Below the pieces are notes generated by a model that ran no database searches, was not told the origin of the DNA, and saw nothing but the letters and a program-made list of their open reading frames with translations. A program made the position numbers and the translations under genes. DNA of 64,000 nucleotides from Sphingobacteriia bacterium (GTDB lineage Bacteria > Bacteroidota > Bacteroidia > Chitinophagales > Chitinophagaceae): the NCBI GenBank assembly GCA_017304675.1, contig JAFKLS010000019.1, positions 372,001-436,000 of the forward strand, given 5' to 3'. This document shows, piece by piece, positions 36,918 to 45,056 of the stretch. The number at the start of each line of letters is the position of its first letter. The stretch's first letter is position 1.

Positions 36918-38522
36918 ATGAATCAACCAAACAAAACCAACAGTGGCGCATTAGCAACCCTGGTAATTGTATTTTTCTTCTGGGGTTTTATTGCCGCTTC
37001 CAACAGCATTTTTATTCCTTTCTGTAAATCTCATTTTCATTTAACACAATTCGAATCTCAATTAATTGGTTCTGCTTTTTATGCAGCATATTATGTTGGT
37101 TCGCTTATTTTGTACCTTATATCAAGTTTATTGGGATACGACATCTTAAACAAGATAGGTTATAAACGTGGTATTATTTATGGCTTACTCATATCCGTTG
37201 TGGGTGCTTTATTAATTATTCCTTCCACCAATGCCAATTCGTTTGCAGCAATACTCGTATCTTTTTTTATTGTTGCGCTGGGATTTTCCCTGCAGCAAAC
37301 GGCAGCACAGCCTTTCGCCATTTTATTAGGCGATCCTTCTACCGGCTCTCACCGGTTAAACCTTGCTGGCGGTGTTAACTCATTGGGTACTACTTTGGGC
37401 CCTATTATTGTTAGCTTCTTTCTATTTGGATCTGTAGGATCTTCAGCCGTAGAGGTTACTGTTACCAATGTAAACAATTTATATTTAATTGTTGCCGGTG
37501 TATTTGCTGCGGTGGCCATTTTCTTTTTCTTGTCTAAAAAATTACCCGATGGAAAGAACGATGAGAAGTTTGAAGCATCGTCCAACGCTTCAAAATCTTT
37601 ACTCATGATTACGGGGCTCATTATTTTCATCATCATCATCGGTCAGCTTACCAATATAGATAAAGTGCCTTTATTAATTGCAACGTTGGCAGTAGTGGCA
37701 GGCACTTTATTTTATGCCAATTCAAGCGCCATTAAAAACAATAACGGTTGGGGTGCAATGAAATACCCGCAACTGATTTACGGCATGCTGGGCATATTTG
37801 TATATGTGGGTGTAGAAGTAACTATTGATAATAATTTTGGTGCGCTGCTAAAAACCCCGGGTTATTTAACAGATGCCGGACTGGATGAAAGCAAGATATC
37901 CAAATTCGTTTCTTTGTATTGGGGCAGTTTAATGATTGGCCGCTGGACAGGAGCTATCAGTGTATTCAATTTATCTAAAACAGGTAAAAAGATTGCTACG
38001 TTCATTGTTCCGTTTATTGCTTTTGCAGTAGTATTATTTGTAAACCATTTGTATGGAAACGATATTAAAGACCTGTTACCATATGCTGCCTGCATAGTAA
38101 TAGCTATTGCCGCATTTTTCTTTGGCCAGGAAAAACCGGTTAAAACATTGCTTACATTATCGTTATTGGCTACCATTGCCATGCTGGTGGGCGTGTTCAC
38201 CAAAGGAATGGTTTCTGTATTTGCCATTATTAGCGGAGGGCTTTGCTGCTCTATTATGTGGCCGTGTATTTTCTCTTTGGGCATTGCCGGTCTGGGAAAG
38301 TATACCAGCCAGGGATCTGCCTTTTTAATTATGATGATCCTCGGCGGGGCAGTAATACCACCGTTGCAGGGAGCCGTGGGAGATTCTACACATAATATGC
38401 ATAATTCATATATGGTTGCCGCTTTATGTTTCGCCTTCCTTGCTTTTTTAGCTTTGAAATTAAAATCGGTATTAAAAGCACAAGGATTAGATTTTGATTC
38501 ACAAATTGAAAGCAGCCATTAA
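36918..38522 (+). CDS. FucP/GluP-type MFS sugar transporter
   Basis: About 534 residues from the ATG at 36918 (MNQPNKTNSGALATL); the longer frame begins with a TTG in the glgA promoter region. About 12 membrane segments are visible. Landmarks of the glucose/galactose-fucose permease group are FFFWGFIAASNSIFIPF in helix 1, SLQQTAAQPFAILLG and LNLAGGVNSLGTTLGP. It probably imports glucose or galactose by proton or sodium symport. A ROK kinase gene follows after 16 nt, so import and phosphorylation go together. Confidence 0.87.
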   Translation: MNQPNKTNSGALATLVIVFFFWGFIAASNSIFIPFCKSHFHLTQFESQLIGSAFYAAYYVGSLILYLISSLLGYDILNKIGYKRGIIYGLLISVVGALLIIPSTNANSFAAILVSFFIVALGFSLQQTAAQPFAILLGDPSTGSHRLNLAGGVNSLGTTLGPIIVSFFLFGSVGSSAVEVTVTNVNNLYLIVAGVFAAVAIFFFLSKKLPDGKNDEKFEASSNASKSLLMITGLIIFIIIIGQLTNIDKVPLLIATLAVVAGTLFYANSSAIKNNNGWGAMKYPQLIYGMLGIFVYVGVEVTIDNNFGALLKTPGYLTDAGLDESKISKFVSLYWGSLMIGRWTGAISVFNLSKTGKKIATFIVPFIAFAVVLFVNHLYGNDIKDLLPYAACIVIAIAAFFFGQEKPVKTLLTLSLLATIAMLVGVFTKGMVSVFAIISGGLCCSIMWPCIFSLGIAGLGKYTSQGSAFLIMMILGGAVIPPLQGAVGDSTHNMHNSYMVAALCFAFLAFLALKLKSVLKAQGLDFDSQIESSH

Positions 38523-38538
38523 TACATAATATTTTATC

Positions 38539-39516
38539 ATGAGCACAGTTCCCGTTTCACAGCAATTAGCAATAGGCATAGATATTGGTGGCACCAACAC
38601 CGTTTTTGGTATCGTAGATCACAGGGGTGATATTTTATACAGAGGTGCCATTTCAACCAAAAAACACAACAATGTAGAATCATATATAAATGAGTTATAC
38701 GAGGCCGTATTACCTGCTATAGAGCATGTAGGCGGAACAGATTATATAAAAGGTATTGGCATTGGTGCACCTAATGGTAATTATTATAATGGCACTATTG
38801 AATATGCCCCTAACCTTCCCTGGAAAGGAATTGTTCCTCTCTGCATGTTGATTAATACCAAGTTTAATTTACCGGCCGCCTTAACCAACGATGCCAATGC
38901 CGCCGCCGTTGGAGAAATGATGTATGGCGCAGCCAAAGGAATGAAAGACTTTATTATGATCACGCTGGGTACGGGTGTTGGCAGCGGTATTGTAGCTAAC
39001 GGGCAATTAATATATGGCCACGATGGTTTTGCCGGTGAACTGGGGCATACCATCATTATCCCCGATGGCAGGTTGCACCATGGAACGGGAGCCAAAGGAA
39101 GCCTGGAAGTGTATTGTTCTGCCACCGGTGTTCGGTTAACTGCTTTAGAAATGCTGGAAAATAACCCTGCAAAAACATCTCTGCTCAGAAATTACCCTGT
39201 AGATGAAATAGATAGCCGCATTGTGTATGAATGCGCAATGGAGGGAGATGAAATTGCAAATGAAGTATATGCATTCACAGGAAAAATATTGGGAATGTCG
39301 TTAGCCAATTTTGTAATGTTTTCCTCTCCTGAGTCCATCATTTTATTTGGAGGCTTGTGCAAGGCCGGAGACCTGTTATTAAAACCAACCCGCCAGCATA
39401 TGGAGGCCAACCTATTACCCATTTTCAGAGATAAGGTTAAACTTATTTTCAGTGAACTGAAAGAGGCCGATGCAGCTATATTAGGCGCCAGCGCTTTGGT
39501 TTGGGAATTGAAATAA
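38539..39516 (+). CDS. ROK-family sugar kinase (probable glucokinase) lacking the zinc cysteines
   Basis: 325 residues. The ATP-binding motif is GIDIGGTNTVFGIV (13-26); GIGAPNG and LTNDANAAAVGE follow, with catalytic Asp118. ITLGTGVGSGIV and GELGH (His170) are conserved. The usual ROK zinc motif C-x-C-G-x-x-G-C-x-E is here HGTGAKGSLE-like (about 180-190), with H, T and S in place of the three cysteines, so classical zinc binding is unlikely. VYCSATGV follows as in Bacteroidota glucokinases. It probably phosphorylates glucose brought in by the neighbour. Confidence 0.87.
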   Translation: MSTVPVSQQLAIGIDIGGTNTVFGIVDHRGDILYRGAISTKKHNNVESYINELYEAVLPAIEHVGGTDYIKGIGIGAPNGNYYNGTIEYAPNLPWKGIVPLCMLINTKFNLPAALTNDANAAAVGEMMYGAAKGMKDFIMITLGTGVGSGIVANGQLIYGHDGFAGELGHTIIIPDGRLHHGTGAKGSLEVYCSATGVRLTALEMLENNPAKTSLLRNYPVDEIDSRIVYECAMEGDEIANEVYAFTGKILGMSLANFVMFSSPESIILFGGLCKAGDLLLKPTRQHMEANLLPIFRDKVKLIFSELKEADAAILGASALVWELK

Positions 39517-39611
39517 TCATGTCACACATTAATCTGTTTTATACAAAATGTAAACCCGGGGTGTAGCGAGTACAAGTAAACTTGGTTTTCACTTTTTAAC
39601 ACTTTAACTCC

Positions 39612-39619
39612 TATATTTG
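39612..39619 (+). promoter_or_regulatory. Probable -7 element of pdhA
   Basis: TATATTTG is an exact TAnnTTTG match, followed by GC as is common in this group. It gives a leader of only about 13 nt before the GTG start at 39639. No -33 TTTG at 17-23 bp is seen. Confidence 0.55.
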
Positions 39620-39638
39620 CCCCTCAAAATTTTGAGCA

Positions 39639-40634
39639 GTGCCCACTAAATTTTCTAAAGAAACTTATCTCTATTGGTACGAGTTAATGCAACTCATACG
39701 ACAATTTGAATTAAAGGCGGAAGAAATGTATAAAATGGCCGGAAAAATTCGCGGCTTTTTTCACGCTTATATTGGTCAGGAAGCTATTGCAGCCGGTTGT
39801 ATGACAGCTACACAGCAGGGAGACCCCTTTATTACCGGTTACCGGGATCACGGCTTGGCCCTTGCCAAAGGAACCACACCAAATGCTTGCATGGCCGAAT
39901 TATACGGTAAAGCCACAGGATGCGCCAAAGGTAAAGGCGGCAGTATGCACTTTTTTGATGTACAGAACAGGTTTTTCGGAGGCCACGGAATTGTTGGTGC
40001 CCAAATAGGCACAGGAACAGGTTTGGCTTTTGCAGAACAATATAACAATACCGGCAATGTTGCACTTTGCTTTTTTGGTGACGGAGCAGCACGCCAGGGT
40101 ATTTTACACGAATCGTTCAACCTGGCCATGCTATGGAAGTTACCGGTAATCTACATCTGCGAAAACAATAACTACGCAATGGGTACCTCCGTTGAAAGAA
40201 CATCTAATGTAATTGATATCTATAAACTGGCTGATGCTTACGAAATGCCGGCCGATAAAGTAGATGGCATGACTGCCGAATCAGTGCACGAAAGTGTTGC
40301 AAGGGCCGTAAAACGCGCCAGGGAAGGCGGTGGCCCAACTTTGATTGAAATGAAGACCTACCGTTACAAAGGACACTCCATTTCCGATCCGCAAAAATAC
40401 CGTTCTAAAGAAGAGGTAGATGAATACAAGCAACAGGACCCGATAGAAAAAGTATTGCATACCATTCTTGAAAACAAATTTGCTACGCAGGAAGAATTAG
40501 ATGCCATTGATGCAAGGATTAATAACGTGGTAGAAGAAAGCGTAAAGTTTGCTGAAGAAAGCCCATGGCCAGACGACAGTGAAGTATATAAAGATGTTTA
40601 TGTTGGTGATAAAGTTCCTTTTGATGTAGACTAA
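39639..40634 (+). CDS. pdhA: Pyruvate dehydrogenase E1 component, alpha subunit
   Basis: 331 residues from a GTG start (PTKFSKETYLYWYELM follows). Landmarks: GFFHAYIGQEAIAAG, ITGYRDHGLALAKG, GKGGSMHFFD, GGHGIVGAQIG, and the thiamine diphosphate motif GDGAARQG...ICENNNYAMGTS. YRYKGHSISDPQKYR is the phosphorylation-loop region. It decarboxylates pyruvate with a separate beta subunit that is not in this window. An E2 gene lies about 18 kb further on. Confidence 0.93.
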   Translation: MPTKFSKETYLYWYELMQLIRQFELKAEEMYKMAGKIRGFFHAYIGQEAIAAGCMTATQQGDPFITGYRDHGLALAKGTTPNACMAELYGKATGCAKGKGGSMHFFDVQNRFFGGHGIVGAQIGTGTGLAFAEQYNNTGNVALCFFGDGAARQGILHESFNLAMLWKLPVIYICENNNYAMGTSVERTSNVIDIYKLADAYEMPADKVDGMTAESVHESVARAVKRAREGGGPTLIEMKTYRYKGHSISDPQKYRSKEEVDEYKQQDPIEKVLHTILENKFATQEELDAIDARINNVVEESVKFAEESPWPDDSEVYKDVYVGDKVPFDVD

Positions 40635-40672
40635 TTCAACCCCATTTACAATTAAAATAATAAAATAAGAAC

Positions 40673-41365
40673 ATGAGCGAACACAAACACGCTGAAGTTG
40701 TAGAACACGATGTGTTAAGAACGGCACAAAGTTTTTGGGCTAAGAACGGTAAGCCTGTATTAATTGCTGCAGTGGCTATTGTGGTAATAGCGGGCGGCTG
40801 GTATGGATACGAGCAATATTTTGTAAAACCAAAAGAAGAAAAAGCCACAGAAGCTATTGCAAAAGCACAACAATATTTTTTGGCAGATTCATCCCGCAAA
40901 GTATTGGATGGTGACGGGTTAAACAAAGGTGTGCTCTACATTATTAAAACCTATAGCGGTACAAAAACTGCCAATCTTGCACATTATTATGCAGGTATCA
41001 GTTATCTGAAACTGGGAGAATTTCAAAGTGCAGTAGACCAGTTAAAACAATTCAGTACCGATGCCAAACAAGTACAAATGGCTGCCTATGGCGCTTTGGC
41101 CGATGCGTATTCGGAACTGAATAAAAAAACAGAGGCTGTTGAATTTTATCAGAAAGCAGGGTCTACCTTTGAAAAAGACGAATTCAGCTCATCAGAATAT
41201 TTATTTCGTGCAGCTTTATTAAACGAAACTTTGGGCAAAACAAAAGAAGCTTTAGAAATTTATAAAACCATCAAAGCCAAATATCCTAAAACAGATAAAG
41301 GTTTTCAGGCAGATAAATATATCTATCGCTTAAGTATTGAAAAAAATGATTTGAGTGTAAACTAA
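40673..41365 (+). CDS. Membrane-anchored TPR protein (YfgM-like)
   Basis: 230 residues. A short cytoplasmic head is followed by one membrane helix (PVLIAAVAIVVIAGGWYGYEQYF, about 24-46) and then TPR-like helices (YYAGISYLKLGEFQSAVDQL; AYGALADAYSELNKKTEAVEFY). This resembles YfgM-type proteins that work with the secretion machinery. The stop overlaps the ribH start (TAATG), so the two are co-translated. The functional link to riboflavin synthesis is probably only operon sharing. Confidence 0.78.
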   Translation: MSEHKHAEVVEHDVLRTAQSFWAKNGKPVLIAAVAIVVIAGGWYGYEQYFVKPKEEKATEAIAKAQQYFLADSSRKVLDGDGLNKGVLYIIKTYSGTKTANLAHYYAGISYLKLGEFQSAVDQLKQFSTDAKQVQMAAYGALADAYSELNKKTEAVEFYQKAGSTFEKDEFSSSEYLFRAALLNETLGKTKEALEIYKTIKAKYPKTDKGFQADKYIYRLSIEKNDLSVN

Positions 41366-41853
41366 TGGCAACTAAAGGAAATACATCATTGCATAAAGGC
41401 ATCCCCTCGGTAAAGGATGCCTTTATCGTTATTGTAAAAACAGAATGGAATGCCGCCATTGTTAATAAGCTGGAGGCCGGCTGCAAAAAGATATTCAAAG
41501 AAAATAAAATTGGTTATAAAACACTCATCGTTCCCGGAGCGGTAGAAATACCCTTTGCAGTAAAACAACATTACACACATACCGGGCAACTACCTGATGC
41601 ATATATAACATTGGGAACTGTTATAAGAGGCGATACCCCCCATTTTGATTATGTATGTAAAACCGTTACCGATGGTGTTTTGCAATTAAACCTGGCATTG
41701 GAAGTGCCTGTTATATTCGGTGTTTTAACTGTTGAAAACGAAATGCAGGCTACGGAAAGAATTGGCGGAAAACATGGTCATAAAGGCGAAGAAGCAGCCA
41801 TTACTGCTTTAAAAATGATAGCTTTAAACCGAAAACTGATTTCAAAAAAATAA
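41365..41853 (+). CDS. ribH: 6,7-dimethyl-8-ribityllumazine synthase
   Basis: 162 residues. Landmarks are FIVIVKTEWNAAIVNKLEAG, VPGAVEIPFAVK, LGTVIRGDTPHFDYVCK with the catalytic His after DTP, and PVIFGVLTVENEMQATERIGG. It joins ribitylaminopyrimidinedione with dihydroxybutanone phosphate in riboflavin synthesis and forms a large shell or pentamer. The start codon overlaps the upstream stop by one base. No FMN riboswitch is seen before it, as expected inside an operon. Confidence 0.94.
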   Translation: MATKGNTSLHKGIPSVKDAFIVIVKTEWNAAIVNKLEAGCKKIFKENKIGYKTLIVPGAVEIPFAVKQHYTHTGQLPDAYITLGTVIRGDTPHFDYVCKTVTDGVLQLNLALEVPVIFGVLTVENEMQATERIGGKHGHKGEEAAITALKMIALNRKLISKK

Positions 41854-41862
41854 AACCCTTTA

Positions 41863-42588
41863 ATGGGTATGACTGTTTCTATTTTTATTCCCTGTTTTAT
41901 TGACCAGCTTTATCCTCAGGTAGGATTTAATATGGTAAAGGTTTTAGAGAAAGCCGGATGTGTGGTTAAATACAATACTAACCAAACCTGTTGTGGTCAG
42001 CCTGCATTTAATGCAGGCTTTCGCGGAGAAGCCAAAGAAGTATGCAGCAAATTCATCAAAGACTTTTCAGATGCTGAATATATAGTGGCACCCAGTGCAA
42101 GTTGTGTTGGTTTCATCAGAAATTATTATCCTTCTCTTTTTAATAACTCCTCTGTACACAACAATGTAAAAGCATTAGCAGAAAGAACATTTGAGTTGAG
42201 TGAATTTCTGGTGAATGTGTTACAGGTTGATGATCTTGGAGCGAGCTTTCCCGCAAAAGCAACCTATCACGATAGCTGTGCCGCTCTAAGAGAATGCAAA
42301 ATAAAAAATGAACCAAGACAATTGCTAAGTAAAGTGAAAGGATTAGAACTGGTGGAAATGAATGACAATGAAACCTGTTGTGGTTTTGGCGGTACTTTCG
42401 CAGTTAAATTTGATACCATCAGCGTAGCCATGGCCGATCAGAAAATTACAAATGCAGCCACCACAAATGCTGAATATATTATCAGCACAGACATGAGTTG
42501 CCTGATGCATTTGGAAGGCTGTATAAAACATAAAGGAAGCGGGTTAAAGGTATTGCACCTGGCAGATGTATTGGCAAGTAATTTGTAA
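41863..42588 (+). CDS. LutA/YkgE-like (Fe-S)-binding protein
   Basis: 241 residues; ATG at 41863 or 41869. Two CCG-type cysteine motifs are visible: NQTCCGQPAFNAGF and NETCCGFGGTFAVKF, with SASCVGF, DSCAALRECK and DMSCLMHLEG providing further ligands. This matches the heterodisulfide reductase-like CCG family, as in lactate oxidation protein LutA. The LutB and LutC partners are not beside it. It starts 9 nt after ribH. Its TAA stop meets a 92-bp inverted-repeat element. Confidence 0.87.
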   Translation: MGMTVSIFIPCFIDQLYPQVGFNMVKVLEKAGCVVKYNTNQTCCGQPAFNAGFRGEAKEVCSKFIKDFSDAEYIVAPSASCVGFIRNYYPSLFNNSSVHNNVKALAERTFELSEFLVNVLQVDDLGASFPAKATYHDSCAALRECKIKNEPRQLLSKVKGLELVEMNDNETCCGFGGTFAVKFDTISVAMADQKITNAATTNAEYIISTDMSCLMHLEGCIKHKGSGLKVLHLADVLASNL

Positions 42589-42679
42589 CCCCCAACCCCT
42601 AAAGGGGAGTATAAAATAATTTTATATGAGTAAGTCACACAAGAAGACAATTGCTAATTCCCCTTCAGGGGATAGGGGT
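42588..42679. repeat. 92-bp inverted-repeat (MITE/REP-like) element
   Basis: The 21-nt ends, 42588-42608 and 42659-42679, are inverted copies with 3 mismatches by my count. Each end also holds its own palindrome, CCCCTAAAGGGG and CCCCTTCAGGGG. The element begins at the last base of the upstream stop codon and ends one base before the EVE start codon, filling the whole gap. It carries no gene. A further palindrome-rich copy is not seen in the window. Confidence 0.7.
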
Positions 42680-43093
42680 ATGAACTATTGGTTAGTGAAA
42701 TCAGAGCCGTTTAAATATAGTTGGGAACAATTTGAGAAAGAGGGTCAGACTTTTTGGGATGGAGTACGAAACTATGCCGCCAGGAATAATTTAAAAGCCA
42801 TGAAAAAAGGTGATCTTGTTTTATGGTATCACAGCAACGAAGGATTGGAAATTGTAGGCATTGCCAAAGTGAGTAAAGAAGCTTATCAAGATCCCACAAC
42901 GGAAGACGATGCATGGGTAGTAGTAGATCTGAAGCCCTATAAGAAATTAAAACTACCGGTTACACTCTCACAAATAAAAAAAGATAAACGTTTGCAACAG
43001 ATGGACCTGGTAAGGCTGGGCAGATTATCTGTTCAAACAGTTAAACCCGAAGAATGGGAGATCGTATTAGAATTAAGCAATACAAAAGTTTGA
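42680..43093 (+). CDS. EVE domain protein
   Basis: 137 residues from the ATG at 42680 (MNYWLVKSEPFKYSWEQF); the longer frame from 42626 reads through the repeat element. Landmarks of the EVE (PUA-like) fold are WDGVRNYAARNNLKAMKKGD, VLWYHSNEGLEIVGIAKV and DLKPYKKLKLPVTL. The fold binds modified bases in nucleic acids; homologues include thymocyte nuclear protein 1. The role here is unknown. Confidence 0.9.
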   Translation: MNYWLVKSEPFKYSWEQFEKEGQTFWDGVRNYAARNNLKAMKKGDLVLWYHSNEGLEIVGIAKVSKEAYQDPTTEDDAWVVVDLKPYKKLKLPVTLSQIKKDKRLQQMDLVRLGRLSVQTVKPEEWEIVLELSNTKV

Positions 43094-43163
43094 TTTACTA
43101 ATTCAGAAAATCATCCTACTAAATTAGTAGATTTTACTATTTTCGCCCTACAACAAAATTGAG

Positions 43164-44063
43164 ATGCGAAAAATTAGTATTGTACTGTTTCTTATTTCCT
43201 CATTTTTTACAAAAAACATTTTTGCACAGCATGCAAGCATTGCGTACGAAAAAGAAATTGCTGAATGGCATAGCAGGCGCCTTAATTCTTTAAAATCGGA
43301 ATATGGCTGGTTAAATCTTGTTGGTTTAATATGGCTTCAGGAAGGTAAAAACAGCTTTGGCAGCGGCAATAACGTTAAAGCAAAGTTCCCTGCAGAAAGC
43401 ATTAGCGAGGAAGCAGGTTATTTTGAACTGAATAAAAATGTTGTTACCCTGCATATAAACGCTTCTACTGCTATAAAAATTAATAGCGATCTAAAAAAAG
43501 AAGCCATTGTGTTTCATCCGGACTCTGCTCACCAACCTGTCTGCAGCTATGGTAGCTTAAGGTGGAGTATCATTCAGCGTGATGATAAAATTGGTATTCG
43601 CTTAAGAGACTTGAATAGTGCTACAGTAAAGAACTTTAAAGGAATAGAACGTTTTGCAGTTGACAGTAATTATAAGGTAAAAGCTTATCTGCAAAAAAAC
43701 ACCATCCCCTCCTCTATTTCTATTACAAATGTTATTGGCCAAACCAATGCACAAAAGTCTCCGGGAAAACTTCTATTCACACTACAGGGTAAGCAATATG
43801 CTTTAGATGCACTGGAAGAAGAAGGGAAACTATTTATCGTTTTTGGCGATGCTACCAGTGGTAAAGAAACTTATGCCGCGGGAAGGTTTGTATATGCAGA
43901 CATGCCGGATGCAAAAGGGTTGACCACTATCGACTTTAATAAAGCCTACAATCCGCCCTGTGCTTTCACCCCTTATGCCACCTGCCCCCTTCCACCTAAG
44001 CAAAATATTTTACCAATAGCTATTATAGCCGGAGAAAAAAATTACAAAGGTTACGATCACTAA
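43164..44063 (+). CDS. Exported DUF1684 protein
   Basis: 299 residues with a signal peptide ending near IFAQH. The DUF1684 start YEKEIAEWHSRRLNSLK followed by YGWLNLVGLIWLQEGKNSFGS is characteristic, and the C-terminal DFNKAYNPPCAFTPYATCPLPP with IAIIAGEK fits. The function of the family is unknown. It is followed after 11 nt by the DUF4395 gene in the same direction. Confidence 0.87.
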   Translation: MRKISIVLFLISSFFTKNIFAQHASIAYEKEIAEWHSRRLNSLKSEYGWLNLVGLIWLQEGKNSFGSGNNVKAKFPAESISEEAGYFELNKNVVTLHINASTAIKINSDLKKEAIVFHPDSAHQPVCSYGSLRWSIIQRDDKIGIRLRDLNSATVKNFKGIERFAVDSNYKVKAYLQKNTIPSSISITNVIGQTNAQKSPGKLLFTLQGKQYALDALEEEGKLFIVFGDATSGKETYAAGRFVYADMPDAKGLTTIDFNKAYNPPCAFTPYATCPLPPKQNILPIAIIAGEKNYKGYDH

Positions 44064-44074
44064 ATATTTACTAT

Positions 44075-44515
44075 ATGCCTGTACAAATAGAATGCCCGGT
44101 AGATTTTGTTGTGACAAACGAGAATAAAGTAAGATTAAACGCTTTGTGGGTGTTGATTTTATCTATAGTTTATTTATTCACTAATTGGTGGATCATTCCT
44201 GCTTTTTTATCAGTTGATTTTTATTGCAGAGGTTTTGGTAAAGCTAAGTTGAGTTTGATTTCTTTATTAAGCGAAACAACTATTAAAACATTGAAGATTG
44301 CCCATAAACCCATTGATCAGGCTCCAAAAATTTTCGCTGCAAAAGTTGGATTTTTATTCAGCATTGTAGCTGCTGTTACGCAAATAATTGGATTTTCTAC
44401 AGCAGCATTGGTATCAATTGCAGTAATGAGTTTTTTTGCATTCTTAGAGTCTGTTTTTAAAATTTGTGCAGGATGTTATGTGTATACCTTCTATATAAAA
44501 TTCATTCAACACTAA
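44075..44515 (+). CDS. DUF4395 membrane protein
   Basis: 146 residues. It starts CPVDFVVTNENKVRLNA and has about four hydrophobic segments, including VLILSIVYLFTNWWIIPAFL and the pair near the C-terminus. The order PVD..NENKVR then VDFYCRGFGKAKLS is typical of DUF4395. Function is unknown; homologues often have thioredoxin-like neighbours, which are absent here. Confidence 0.82.
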   Translation: MPVQIECPVDFVVTNENKVRLNALWVLILSIVYLFTNWWIIPAFLSVDFYCRGFGKAKLSLISLLSETTIKTLKIAHKPIDQAPKIFAAKVGFLFSIVAAVTQIIGFSTAALVSIAVMSFFAFLESVFKICAGCYVYTFYIKFIQH

Positions 44516-44536
44516 TCACACAAAATTTTAACTGAT

Positions 44537-44968
44537 ATGAAAAAGATAGTTTTATTATTACTGCTTGTATCATCATTTCAATTGATAAATGCACAGTCAA
44601 AAACATCTTCAGAATATTTTACGGTAGAAAATTATTATAAAGTAAAATGGGGATATGCAGAAGAATTCATTCACCTGTGGACAATCAATCACTACCCGCT
44701 TTTAAAGAAAGCAATTGAGAAAGGAGATATTATTAGTGTTACACCTTCTAAACCCAAACTGCATAGCGGAGAAGATACCCGATGGGATTTTAGAGTAACA
44801 ATTGTTTTTAAAAATGCAGCATTGGCTTTTGATGAAAACTTAACGGCTCCTTACAAAAAAGCATTATATCCGGATTTGGATAAACTCTCAAAAGATGAGC
44901 AACACAGATTTGAATTATTAATTGCACATTGGGATATTGAAACAGAAAATATTTCTCCAAAACCCTAA
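44537..44968 (+). CDS. Small exported protein of unknown function
   Basis: 143 residues with a signal peptide ending near LINAQS. The mature part, YYKVKWGYAEEFIHLW and WDFRVTIVFKNAALAF, looks like a small alpha/beta domain; a dimeric ferredoxin-like fold is possible but not proven. It is third in a run with DUF1684 and DUF4395 and is closed by an intrinsic terminator at 44984-45018. Confidence 0.7.
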   Translation: MKKIVLLLLLVSSFQLINAQSKTSSEYFTVENYYKVKWGYAEEFIHLWTINHYPLLKKAIEKGDIISVTPSKPKLHSGEDTRWDFRVTIVFKNAALAFDENLTAPYKKALYPDLDKLSKDEQHRFELLIAHWDIETENISPKP

Positions 44969-44983
44969 TAATAAATATCTTTT

Positions 44984-45018
44984 AAAAGAGCCGATGGTAA
45001 AATAACCTCGGCTTTTTT
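44984..45018 (+). terminator. Intrinsic terminator after the DUF1684-DUF4395 run
   Basis: The core stem AGCCGA pairs with TCGGCT, extended by one G-T and several A-T pairs into a run of six T ending at 45018. Confidence 0.85.
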
Positions 45019-45020
45019 GT

Positions 45021-45052
45021 TTGTACAAAAAATGAATTCTGTTCTATCTTTA
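45021..45052 (+). promoter_or_regulatory. Promoter of the sirtuin gene, nearly leaderless
   Basis: TTG (45021-45023), 21 bp, TATCTTTA (45045-45052), one base from TAnnTTTG. The ATG is at 45057, so the transcript would start at or next to the start codon. Confidence 0.5.
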
Positions 45053-45056
45053 TTTC

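Noticed and set aside
41300..41400. FMN riboswitch before ribH
   Set aside because: The ribH start overlaps the stop of the upstream gene, leaving no room for the conserved RFN element, and none of its conserved loops is visible.
42626..42679. N-terminal extension of the EVE protein
   Set aside because: The codons read through the inverted-repeat element, and the EVE fold begins directly at MNYWLVKSEP from 42680.
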